Origin: Achatina immaculata
Taxonomy: Eukaryota > Mollusca > Gastropoda > Stylommatophora > Achatinidae
Assembly (NCBI GenBank): GCA_009760885.1
Contig: CM019701.1
Coordinates: forward strand, 34,424,697 to 34,488,696
Length of the DNA stretch: 64,000 nt
Direction: 5' to 3'
Of the stretch, positions 44,285 through 53,861 are shown piece by piece. Positions within the stretch are counted from its first letter, which is position 1; every line of letters begins with the position of its first letter. Under the pieces are notes generated by a model. The model saw only the letters and a program-made list of their open reading frames with translations. It had not been told where the DNA came from and searched no databases. Position numbers and translations under genes: made by a program.

Positions 44285-44718
44285 TATTCATAAGATAGTT
44301 TCTCTCTTCTGCTTTCTCTCTCTCTCTCTCTCTTCCGCTATCTCTCTCTCTCTTTCTCTCTCTTGCTCCCCTTTCTTGTTATCTCTCTCCATCTTTCTCT
44401 TTTTCTCTCTCTCTATATATATCTTACTCCATCTCTCTCATTCTCTCTCTCTCGTTGTGTCTATTTTTTCTCTCTCTACATCTCTCTCGCTCTCTCCATC
44501 TCATTTTCGCTCTCTCTCTCCTTTTCTTTTTTTTTATCTATCACTCTCGCTCTCTCTCCAATTCTCTTTAATTTTCTTTCTCTCTCCATCGCGATCTCGT
44601 TCCGTCTCTTTTTTTTCTCTTTTTTTATTTATCTTCCTCTCTCTCTTTCTTTGTCTATCTCTCTCACTCACTCTCTCTCGCTCCCTCTCTCTCTCTCTCT
44701 CTGTGTGTGTGTGTTTTT
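44285..44718. repeat. long CT-rich simple sequence, (GT)n at end
   Basis: Over 400 bp of TCTCTC, TTTTTCTC and CATCTCTCTC, ending in GTGTGTGTGTG. Its open frames (Ser/Leu/Phe) are not proteins. Confidence 0.9.
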
Positions 44719-45059
44719 GTGTGTGCTAAATATACAAAGCAATCAACTGACCGATTTCCTCCAAACATCTTTATTACTTCCCCTCATATGACGTCAATGT
44801 TTACAGCCGTGATATCAGGTCTGCTGTTAACAGAATTTATTGCTCTGTGTTCCACCTCACGTAATTTGCTGCCCTGGGGCTTGCTCCAGTGAGAGAGTAG
44901 CACTGTGCTCTCCAGATTTATTTAGCGCAAAAACGAATATGCTATGAAAGAATAATATTTTGTGTAAATCATAACAATATAAAACGGCTCGCTATATACA
45001 TCCTGAGACACGACTACATACACATCTTTAAAACAGCGCTGTGTAAAGAACTGTTAAAT
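44719..45059. other. no gene seen
   Basis: Mixed composition spacer. No motif recognised. Confidence 0.4.
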
Positions 45060-45330
45060 ATGACATCTAGTAGTAAAAGCCCCCTTGTGATACCCTGGAC
45101 CTGGCCACAAGCCTGAGATGCAAATAGAACCACTGTGTACCCTAGCAACCACAGTCGTAAAAGGCGACTAAGGAGGGTTCGGCAAAGGGCCAGCAACCCT
45201 ATCTGGTTAAAAAAAAAAAAACAAATCAGACTGCTTACAATAACGGAAACAAAGAAAAGAACAAACGTAGGTGGAAGAAGAGACACATACCGGGGAAATG
45301 AACTCATGAAGATTGTTGTTGGATAATAAA
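45060..45330 (+). mobile_element. probable LINE 5'-leader fragment
   Basis: Contains AGTCGTAAAAGGCGACTAAG then GAGGGTTCGGCAAAGGGCCA and GCAACCCTATCTGGTTAAAA with an A-run. The encoded stretch RRLRRVRQRASNPIWLKKKK resembles leader sequences that precede the endonuclease in some RTE-like ORFs. No catalytic motif follows, so this is tentative. Confidence 0.35.
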
Positions 45331-45454
45331 GGGCTCAAATGGGCAAGAGTGAAAAAAAAAGGCGAAGGACAAATCTATGTGGTTAACCCATGCAGAAAGC
45401 CCATATTTATATAAAGGTAAGTACATACCTTTAGTACATATATATAAAGGTAAA
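45331..45454. other. no gene seen
   Basis: Short spacer with duplicated TATATATAAAGGTAA words. Confidence 0.4.
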
Positions 45455-45705
45455 ATTCCTGTTTCCATACTATTAAAGCATATGGGGGAATAATGTGTTA
45501 GGCCCGTACTTTTCATGACCTTCGGCACGTGAAAGTGTGATGTGGCCGCTTTACCTTCAAGATTTCTCTATTTTTAAAGGCTGGGTGAACCCCGGGGCCT
45601 TTTTTGGTGTGTACCAGAAAAAAATCCCACTGCTGGGACTGGACCCGGTACCACCTGATTAGAAAACCGAGCACCGAACCACTCAGCTAACCAGGCCATA
45701 TATAT
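45455..45705 (-). mobile_element. tRNA-derived SINE, type S2
   Basis: In complement: GGCCTGGTTAGCTGAGTGGT (box A), TACCGGGTCCAGTCCCAGCA (box B), GTGGGATTTTTTTCTGGTAC, CCCGGGGTTCACCCAGCC, CGAAGGTCATGAAAAGTACG. Followed by (TA)n at 45700-45712. Confidence 0.75.
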
Positions 45706-45728
45706 ATATATAAGGTAGTAGTAGTGGT

Positions 45729-46137
45729 GAGACCTGGACACTTAACAAAACAGCTGAGAAACACATAAATGCCTTTTGAATGTAAATACTACAGAAGAGT
45801 TCTCTAAATATCGTGGACATAAAAAAGAACAAATATATCTATACTATAAGAGCTTAATATTGAAGAAGGCTGGCTAGTAAAGAGGATTAAAGAGAGAAAA
45901 CTTAAATATTTTGGACACATTAAACGTCATGATAATTTAGAGAAGACCATATTGGAAGGACACATAATGGGAAAAAGAAAAAGAGGAAGACCAAAACGAA
46001 AATGGCTGCAAGACATCGTTGATGATCTGCAAATGGATGCAGCAGCGGCAGGCCATCTTGCTCACAACCGAGAGGCCTACAGGAGTGCTGTTTGGGAGGC
46101 AAAGTTCCGCAAGGGACATGCAAATGAATGAATGAGT
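45729..46137 (+). mobile_element. LINE-B5, 3' fragment
   Basis: Starts with the codons for ETWTLNKTAEKH, continues EEGWLVKRIKERKLKYFGHI and GKRKRGRPKRKW, and ends GCAAATGAATGAATGA. A frameshift lies near 45776. Confidence 0.9.
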
Positions 46138-46145
46138 ATTAGTGA

Positions 46146-46177
<32 letters not shown>

Positions 46178-46326
46178 TAGTAGTAGTAGTAGTGATAGTA
46201 GTAGTGGTAGTATTATTAGTAGTAATGGTAGTAATAGTGATAATAGTAGTAGTAATAATAGCAGCAGCAGTAGTAGTAAAAGAAATGTTTTATGTTGGCA
46301 CTCGAGGTACAGAAATCGCTTAGTTT

Positions 46327-46375
<49 letters not shown>
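46138..46375. repeat. (TAG)n microsatellite then (TC)n run
   Basis: AGTAGTAGT with interruptions at 46146-46280 directly after the LINE-B5 tail, and TCTCTC at 46326-46373. Confidence 0.9.
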
Positions 46376-46377
<2 letters not shown>

Positions 46378-46444
46378 TTCTCGTACACACAGAGTGATTC
46401 TAAACAAATGTTAACACTATATGACACTATTCACATTAATTCAT

Positions 46445-48794
46445 CTCTCTCTCTCTCTCTGAACCTTAAGTGCCCAGGGCACATGGGGCTTCCGCAAGGG
46501 TTTTCCACAAATGCCTGTCCTTTGCCTTTTTTTCTGCTCTTGCACAGGTGAGCCCTCTATTGCTCAACATCCTCTCTGTTGTTCTTCTCCATGTCTCTTT
46601 TGGTCTACCCTTACTTCTGTTCCCCTGTGGTGTCCATCTTAGTGCTGTTTTTGGTAGTGAGTTGTCAGTCATTCGGAGCACATGTCCCAGCCATCGCCAG
46701 CGTCTTTCCTCAATAACTGCTGTCAGTAGTTTCATCTGCATCTCTGCCAACAAGATGTTATTTCTTATGGTGTTTGGCCAAAATATTTTTCTAATTCTTT
46801 GTAAACATTTAGTCTGGAAAGAATTCAACTTGTTTTCTATGGTTTTGGTGATTTTCCAGCATTGACTTCCATTGAGCAGTACACTTAGAACATTACTCTT
46901 AAATATCCTGATTTTCATATTCATGCTTAGTTTTTTAGATTTCCATATAGTCTGCAGCACCGCAAAAGCCTGGCTTGCTCTAGTAAGTCTGCCGTTGATG
47001 TCCTCTGCGCTGTCTCCACCCTCCACCACTCTACTGCCAAGGTATACAAATTCACCGACCTCCTCCACCAACCCGCCACCCACTCTGAGTACATTTCTAT
47101 TGCCCACATTTTGCTTCATCAACCCTGTCTTTCCAACGTTGATCTTTAGTCCTATGTTGTTTGCACTCTGAGCTAGCCAGTCCATTCCATCTTGCATTTC
47201 TTTGTGGCTGCTTGACAGTAGACAAATGTCGTCCGCAAAGTCAAGGTCCTCCAGCACTGTGTCAAGGGTCCATTGTAATCCTCTGCGTCCGTCTGATGCC
47301 GCCTCTCTCATCAACCAGTCTACTGCCATGATAAATAATGTTGGCGATAGTACACATCCCTGCTTCACTCCTGTTTGTACCCTAAAGCTGCTGGATGTAT
47401 GTTCTCCACAGATCACTTTGCACTAAAACCCTCATTTAGGGCTTTGATTACATTAACTATCTTATGGGGGAGGCCATGCCATCTTAGGATTTTCCACAGT
47501 GCATCTCTGTCGACACCGTCAAAGGCCCTCTCAAAATCCACAAACAATGCATATGTTGTGTTATGCGACTCATTTGCCTGTTCCAATATCTGTCCAAGTA
47601 CAAACATGTGGTCCATGCATGATCCTCCTTTCCCAAATCCCGTCCGCTCCTTTCGAAGTTTTCCCTCAAGTGCCAGCACAACTCTGTTGATGATTATTCT
47701 GCAAAATACTTTACTGGTGAGTGGCAGTAGGGTAATGCCTCTCCAGTTCCCGCAATCTCTGAGGTCACCCTTCTTTGGTAGTTTTACTATAAGACCAGTT
47801 TTCCACTCCTCTGGAGCTTTTTCTAGATCCCAAATTTGTTGTAATATCCGGCAAAGTTGTTTTGGTGTTTCTGTTTCATCTGCTGTCAACATCTCAGCAG
47901 TCACTTCATCTTCACCTGGTGCACTGTCTAATTTTAGCTTCTTTATTGCCTCCTTTACTTCACTTATTGTTATTGGTCCTGTATTGATGTTTAGTTCCAT
48001 GTTTGCTTCAGGTATGTCTATTGTTTGTGCTGCTTGTGTTCTGTTTAGTAGCGTGTTAAAGTGTTCCCTCCATCTTTCAATTTTTTTCTCTTTCTCCACT
48101 GACCAGTTGTCCCTTTAGTGTCCTTATTGCACTCTCACATCTTGTGCTGAAGTTACCTGTCATCTGCTTTGTGATTTTGTATATGGTTTTCATGTCATTT
48201 GCATATGCTGCTTTCTCTGCTGCTTCTGCTAAATTGCCATAGTATTGACGTTTATCTTGACGGCATGATTCCTTCACTTGTTTGCTGGTCTTTCAGTTTT
48301 CCTGTATCAAAATGTATTTTTCTGTGTTCTCCAATTTTGGCTTTCCTTAATTTTAGTTTTATTTTTGTTACCAGAAGGTTGTGATCACTTCCTACATCTG
48401 CTCCTTTCCTTGCTCGCACATCCTGTAGTGACCGTTTCCACTTGTTATTTATTAGTATATGATCGATTTGGTTTTCTGTTGTTTTATCTGGTGACCTCCA
48501 AGTCACTTTATGGATGTTTTTATGTTGGAAAATTGTCCTTCCGATGGTCATCGTGTTTTCTTCACAGAAACTGCACAGTCTTTCTCCATTTTCATTTATT
48601 TCTCCGATTCCTTCTTTTCCCATGATTCTTCTTCTATCTTCATTTCCCTTACCTACTTTTGCATTGAAATCGCCCAAGATGAGTAACATATCATGCTTGG
48701 GTGTTGTTTCTACTGTGACTTGGAGGCTGTTGTAAAAATCTTCTTTTAATTCCTCTTCAGCTGCTTCTGTTGGTGCATAACAAACTATAATAGA
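46445..48794 (-). mobile_element. LINE-D2, TSD-bounded, internal deletion
   Basis: 13-bp TSD CACATTAATTCAT at 46432-46444 and 48795-48807, with a (GA)n tail at the 3' end. Endonuclease codons: SLQVTVETTPKHDMLLILGD then FNAKVG, and SDHNLLVTKIKLK. About 275 bp of linker present in LINE-D1 (about 6590-6860) is deleted at about 48278. RT has NWRGITLLPLTSKVFC, FVDFERAFDGVDRDALW, GVKQGCVLSPTLFIMAVDW and DFADDICLLSS, and the ORF ends TLAEAPCALGT. One-base indels at about 47413 and in the T-run at about 48085 break the frame. It starts inside the endonuclease, so it is 5'-truncated. Confidence 0.9.
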
Positions 48795-48807
48795 CACATT
48801 AATTCAT

Positions 48808-49056
48808 AGGGTCAAGAAACCCTGCAGCCTGGATACTTTCAGCTGGACGGTGTGCTCCGTCTCACTTTGCTTGAAGAACCAGTGCCTGTCTTGGCATAAT
48901 ATTTCCATGGCGATGGACTGGCAGAGAAGGAACCCTAAACTGGCCAGCGCGTTCACCTGATCTTACCCTATGTGATTTTTGCCGTGGGGTACAGTCAAAG
49001 AACCTGTTTATGCTACCAAGCGATATCCAATATCTCAGAAACCTTACTACAGATAT
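48808..49056. other. no gene seen
   Basis: Spacer between LINE-D2 and LINE-A5. Nothing recognised. Confidence 0.4.
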
Positions 49057-49446
49057 CATCTTATATCTTATATCCTTCCCGTACCATTAAACGTCACATA
49101 GGGCTCGCAAAGTAGTTCGCCAATTTTTCCTGTCTTCGCCGAGTCTTTCAACCTCATCAAGGGATTTTATACCTGTTAATTTGGCCTCTCTTAACAATGT
49201 CCTCTTCAGAGTTTCACGCGGTCTGCCTCTTTTTCTTTGGCCTGTTGTGTTCCACTTGATAGCTTGTTTTGGGAGATTCTCTGATCATTTCTTCTCATCA
49301 AGTGACCAACATATGTCCATCTCCTTTTCCTGATCACCTATGAGACAGGTTGTTGTTCAGTCATCTGTCTTATCTCTGCATTGTTCTTGAATTCGTTCCA
49401 CTTGATGCCGAGTATTTTCCTTAGGCATTTGTTTTCAAAAGAGTCT
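49057..49446 (-). mobile_element. LINE-A5, 3' fragment
   Basis: In complement it runs from SFENKCLRKILGIKWNEF codons to GTTTAATGGTACGGGAAGGA and TATAAGATATAAGATGATA. Its truncated 5' edge abuts LINE-B6 head to head at 49446/49447. Confidence 0.85.
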
Positions 49447-49728
49447 AATAATATTAAAGAATGCTGTCTAGTAAAGAGGATTAAAGAGAGAAAACTTAAA
49501 TATTTTGGACACATATGTCACGATAATGTAGAGAAGACCGTCTTGGAAGGATACATAATGGGAAAAAAAGAAAGAGAGGAAGACCAAGTGAAGATGGCTG
49601 CAAGACATCGTTGATAATCTGCAAATGGACGCATCAGCAGCAGGGCATCTTGCTTACAACCGAAAGACCTACAGGAGAGCTTTTATGGAGGCAAAGTTCC
49701 GCAAGGGACATGCAAATGACTGACTGAG
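49447..49728 (+). mobile_element. LINE-B6, 3' fragment
   Basis: Begins at CLVKRIKERKLKYFGH codons and ends GCAAGGGACATGCAAATGAC then TGACTGA, the (ACTG)-type tail variant also hinted at by LINE-B4. Confidence 0.85.
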
Positions 49729-51074
49729 TGCCATACAGCGTTATAAAAAAGTGAGCTAAGAACTTTCTACAAGTAAGTGAACAGTAAGTCACAGACAGTA
49801 TACATGAAATGACATTTAATAAACAACAGAAGGATCTTATTTTAAATTCATTTCACATTTTTAAAAATTATATTTCCATGTCAATACAATCGTTTTCTAA
49901 CTCTTCTCTCTTGTCTCTTTTTTATTGATCAGTCTTATTTTGGAAAGGATAACATCCATACAATTTAAGTTTCTTTTCTAAGTCAAACAATTTCAGCTTT
50001 TGTACTCAAATCCCAGTTTTCTGGCTCCTCCAAATCCGTTCCCTAACAGTCTCCAGCATCTTCTCACATGAAAGCTTCTGAAGATATACTTCGTGTTAGG
50101 AATGTCACTCTTCTTTATGGCTTCTAACACAAGCGGAGAGGAAGATGACATTTTTAAAGATATGCCTTCATAATTTCTCTATCATTTTATGTAGTTTAAT
50201 AATCCCTTTTCAGTAATGCATTTTGTTTTTCTTTAACCTGCTTCAGTAGCCATTTTAATCTCTTTATTTGTTAAGATTTTTAACAAGAGTATTAAGAGCA
50301 CAACATGATAAATACCATATTTGTTTAACTTTCGCTCAGAACATAACAGGCGAAATGGTGTCCAAAACTTTTCCTATGTTATCTAACAAACTGAATAACG
50401 TTGCATTAAAAACTGTAGAAATACGTTACAAAACTTATGTAGCAAAAGGATTAAAATACAGTATTTCTGGAAAAAGGAACGCTTTAAGCGTGACTAAGGA
50501 AATATATGTACCAGAAAGTTAGAAATCAGAAGATAACATACACAAGAGCGACTTTGGGGGATTAAGACGATTTCATCAGTGACGCAGTGACTCAAGATTA
50601 TAACATCCTTAACACAGAATTACATTGTAAGCAAACATTTGTTCCTTCCCTTTGTATTACTAAAATGGAAGGTTCTTTCGATTTTATCTTTTTTTATTTT
50701 CATTTATTTCAATAGTGGAAGTTTTACTCTGCATATAAGAATTACTTTCTGTGAAAAGTGATATCATGTGCAGAAAAAAACATAAAGAAAAATCTCTTTT
50801 GACGTTAAAATTTTCTTGCTTTAAACATTTGCCATGAGAAAAGTTTATATTGAAATAGCTTTGCTTAAAGATTAAGAGTATAACCCTTATGTTTTGATAT
50901 TTAATAATGGAAGGACTTTGAATATTTATGTTCTTTATTTAGGAAAAGACCATTGATGATTAAACTAGACCATAGTAATACTGACAGTGTCAATCTCTTG
51001 ATTATGTATTTTGATACAGGAATTATACAGAAGGGAGATGCATTTGATATTATAAATAATATAATGTATTATAA
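49729..51074. other. 1.3 kb without a supported gene
   Basis: AT-rich. A plus frame at 50268-50522 (NITGEMVSKTFPMLSNKLNN, VEIRYKTYVAKGLKY) shows no recognised domain. Part of its leader (GCTTCAGTAGCCATTTTAAT at 50232) recurs near 40110, so it is probably repeat-derived. Confidence 0.35.
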
Positions 51075-51239
51075 TACAGGGTGTTCCATAAGTAACTGTG
51101 CACTAACCCAGTATCGATTCCGGTATCATAGTGATATCTTAATGTCTGCGATATCTAGCCACATCTACCTGCCGTGGCTGGAGTCGCCGATAAGCATGCT
51201 GATTAAAAAATGTTACGTATTGAAGCTAATCAGACACGT

Positions 51240-52276
51240 ACCTTATAACAAATGTTGAAAGTGATGTCCTTGGGCGTCTACGCATGCTTGAACACGGTTA
51301 ATTTGATTCGCAAACATTTTTCTTAGTTATGATGGTGAAATGTTCATTGTGTGTGGTCGATTTTGATAAACTTCAGATCGTGTATTTTGTGTGTTAACAT
51401 AACCTGAGATGTGAAACCAGGCCTCATGTGTAAAAAAAATTGGACATAAAGAATATCAGCAGCTATAGTTCGAATGCCTAAGGAAAATACTCGGCATCAA
51501 GTGGAATGAATTCAAGAACAATGCAGAGATAAGACAGATGACTGAACAACAACCTGTCTCATGGGTGATCAGGAAAAGGAGATGGACATATGTTGGTCAC
51601 TTGATGAGAAGAAATGATCAGAGAATCCCAAAACAAGCTATCAAGTGGAACACAACAGGCCGAAGAAAAAGAGGCAGACCGCGTGAAACTCTGAAGAGGA
51701 CATTATTAAGAGAGGCCAAATTAACAGGCATAAAATCCTTTGATGAGGTTGAAAGACTCGCCGAGGACAGGAAAAATTGATGAACTACTTTGCGAGCCCT
51801 ATGTGACGTTTAACGGCACAGGAAGGATATAAGAAGATAGTTCGAATGACATTTGTAAACTATTCACAGTAACAGAGTCGTTTTTCATTATCCGCGGGCA
51901 GCAAGTGTTAGATCGCTGTTACTTTATATGGGAAAAGTTTCAAAATTTCTCTGACCTCTTTATGCACTGTTGCAAGCTTAATACCATCCTGTTGTGCTAA
52001 CTTACGCACAGCTTTTGATGAACTCTAAAGCATAGAGTCAGAAGTGTTCGATAATTTCTCCTTGTTACGTTTAGATGGTCTCCCACTGCGGTGTGCATCT
52101 GACACGGAGTCTGTTTCATGAAATTTTTCAATAAGTTTATAAACTGCATTGCGATGAGCTACGGGTGTTCCTGGGAATTTTTCAGCAAACTGCTCCCGCA
52201 CTAAATCAGTGTATGTACTGCCTTCTCGAAATGCATGCTCAACAAGAAAATTGCGCCCCTCTTGTGAAAGAACCAT
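51240..52276 (-). pseudogene. transposase of mariner-like element 2, deleted and interrupted
   Basis: The N-terminal helix-turn-helix region (52276-52025) reads MVLSQEGRNFLVEHAFREGS, REQFAEKFPGTPVAHRNAVY and DAHRSGRPSKRN, a DUF4817-type DNA-binding domain. A later piece around 51450-51350 reads FTHEAWFHISGYVNTQNTRS, the block that normally carries the first catalytic Asp (usually SDE; here the position is His-Glu), and a tail resembles RVQACVDAQGHHFQ near 51290-51250. The central catalytic stretch with the WFQQDGA-type motif is missing, and LINE-A6 splits the remainder at 51477-51836. Non-functional; at most mobilised in trans. Confidence 0.8.
51477..51836 (+). mobile_element. LINE-A6, 3' fragment nested in mariner 2
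   Basis: 12-bp TSD ATAGTTCGAATG at 51465-51476 and 51837-51848. The body encodes CLRKILGIKWNEFKNNAEIR, RRWTYVGHLMRRNDQRIPKQ and RRKRGRPRETLKR. It ends GTTTAACGGCACAGGAAGGA then TATAAGAAG. Confidence 0.95.
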
Positions 52277-52514
52277 AGTGAGGAAACTGATTTAAACAAT
52301 TCGCCCGTCGTGCTTCGACAACTGCTTCGCTGCTTAACAACTGAATACACACAGACAGACTGAATACAGTGAATGTTACACAACAGCAGGGTTCAACACA
52401 CTAACGTACGCAGGTAGATATGGTTAGATACCCCAGTCATTAAGATATCACTATGATACCGGAATCGATACTGGGATAGTGCTCAGTTATTTTCCGAACG
52501 CACTGTATATTATA

Positions 52515-52645
52515 TTATTTCAAAAATGTCCACCTTGATATACCATACTGTACCGAAGTTTTACACCTTGATATACCATACAGTACAGACGTTTTACACC
52601 CTGATATACCATATTGTACCGAAGTTTCGCATCTTGATCCTATTT
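52515..52645. repeat. tandem repeat of about 38-40 bp, 3 units
   Basis: Units on CACCTTGATATACCATACTG plus TACCGAAGTTTTA. Confidence 0.7.
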
Positions 52646-52749
52646 TGACAATATTGCCAAAGTCAAGGTCATTCTACTACCGCGCAATTAAATGTGTCAA
52701 CTATTTTTTCGACCTTGTTAAAATATATTTTTTAAGAAGGTAACAAACT

Positions 52750-53022
52750 AATGAAGAAGGCTAGCTAGTAAAGAGGATTAAAGAGAGAAAACTTAAATAT
52801 TTTGGACACATTAAACGTCATGATAATTTAGAGAAGACCATATTGGAAGGATACATAATGGGAAAAAGAAAAAGAGGAAGACCAAAACGAAGATGGCTGC
52901 AAGACATCATTGACGATCTGCAAATGGATGCAGCAGCAGCAGGCCATCTTGCTCACAACCGAGAGGCCTACAGGAGTGCTGGCAAAGCTCCGCAAGGGAC
53001 ATGCAAACAAATGAATGAATGA
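52750..53022 (+). mobile_element. LINE-B7, 3' fragment
   Basis: From EEG(W/*)LVKRIKERKLKYFGH codons (a TAG replaces Trp at about 52762) through GKRKRGRPKRRWLQDI to GCAAACAAATGAATGAATGA. Confidence 0.9.
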
Positions 53023-53467
53023 AAATGAATGAACAAACTCAGGTTATTTAGCCTTAATTATAATGTGAAATATTGCTCAGAGATAATTTAACCCTTGAAA
53101 ATGTTCTTCAGTTTTGTATATATAAATAGACTTCACATTTTCATACTAAGTTTTGATTCATATTTACATGTAATGTCTCAGACTAACGAAAATACACTGC
53201 GCATAAAAGCAATTAGCTCTTTATTTGTGACACCAACGCTTCACTGCAGGACTGTGGTTCCATTTATCACAGACTTTCAGATCATCAGTCCTTCCATACA
53301 AAATGGACTTTCAATTCATTAACTATAAAGTCTTGTCTCAAAACGTTTCTAAACTCGCTAAAAACATATCTTTCCGCCTGACATACTCCCATTACAGAGC
53401 TTCTGTCGAGTCTTCTCAGGCATACATTTTTCTGTTAGTGTCTGGTGTTTTAATTTCTCTTGTATTA
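53023..53467. other. no gene seen
   Basis: AT-rich spacer with no recognised coding motif. Confidence 0.4.
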
Positions 53468-53685
53468 ACTCTTTCACACCCGAATTATTTTCCGTGTTGT
53501 GCCAGACAAAAATTCTTTTGAGAAATTGCAGTAGAAAGAAGGTAGAAGGAAGTTGCTATGTAATTCTCAAAAACATGAGTGTACATTTTTTCTAAATATC
53601 ACTCTGAGCATTGATTTGCATAGGCGTGCCCGATCCATCAACCCTGTCAGTAATATTTTGAACTAAAGTAAGTAGTGAAGTTAGT
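53468..53685 (+). repeat. dispersed repeat M, copy 3
   Basis: Shares the start TTAACTCTTTCAC.CCCGAATT, GAGAAATTGCAGTAGAAAGA and TATCACTCTGAGCATTGATT, then GCATAGGCGTGC..GATC with copy 2. The 3' end is the most diverged. Confidence 0.55.
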
Positions 53686-53861
53686 TCTCTAAGTTTTCTC
53701 CTCTGTCCGTAAACACGCTCTCTTTCTCGATCTAGTGCTTTGTCTAGTGCTCGCATGTCCTTCTAACAGAAACTTCATGCACGTGTGTGATCTTGTTAAC
53801 TGTTTGTTCCTGACGTTCATGTATCTTGTCTGACAAATCATTTCATGAATGTCAGTCTACA

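Larger units (their letters stand above)
51077..52505 (-). mobile_element. mariner/Tc1-like DNA transposon 2 with about 100-bp TIRs
   Basis: TA duplications at 51075-51076 and 52506-52507. The left end CAGGGTGTTCCATAAGTAAC, through ACCCAGTATCGATTCCGGTA and TCATAGTGATATCTTAATG, to ATCTACCTGCC (about 51077-51172) is mirrored by the complement of about 52408-52505 (CAGTGCGTTCGGAAAATAAC, CCCAGTATCGATTCCGGTAT, and so on). Without LINE-A6 and its TSD it is about 1057 bp, too short for a complete transposase. LINE-A6 is nested within. Confidence 0.9.

Noticed and set aside
44280..44791. About 150-codon plus frames rich in Ser/Leu
   Set aside because: CT-rich simple sequence only.
50268..50522. 84-codon plus frame with NKLNNVALKTVEIRYKTYVA
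   Set aside because: No domain recognised and part of its leader is a low-copy repeat; not enough to call a gene.
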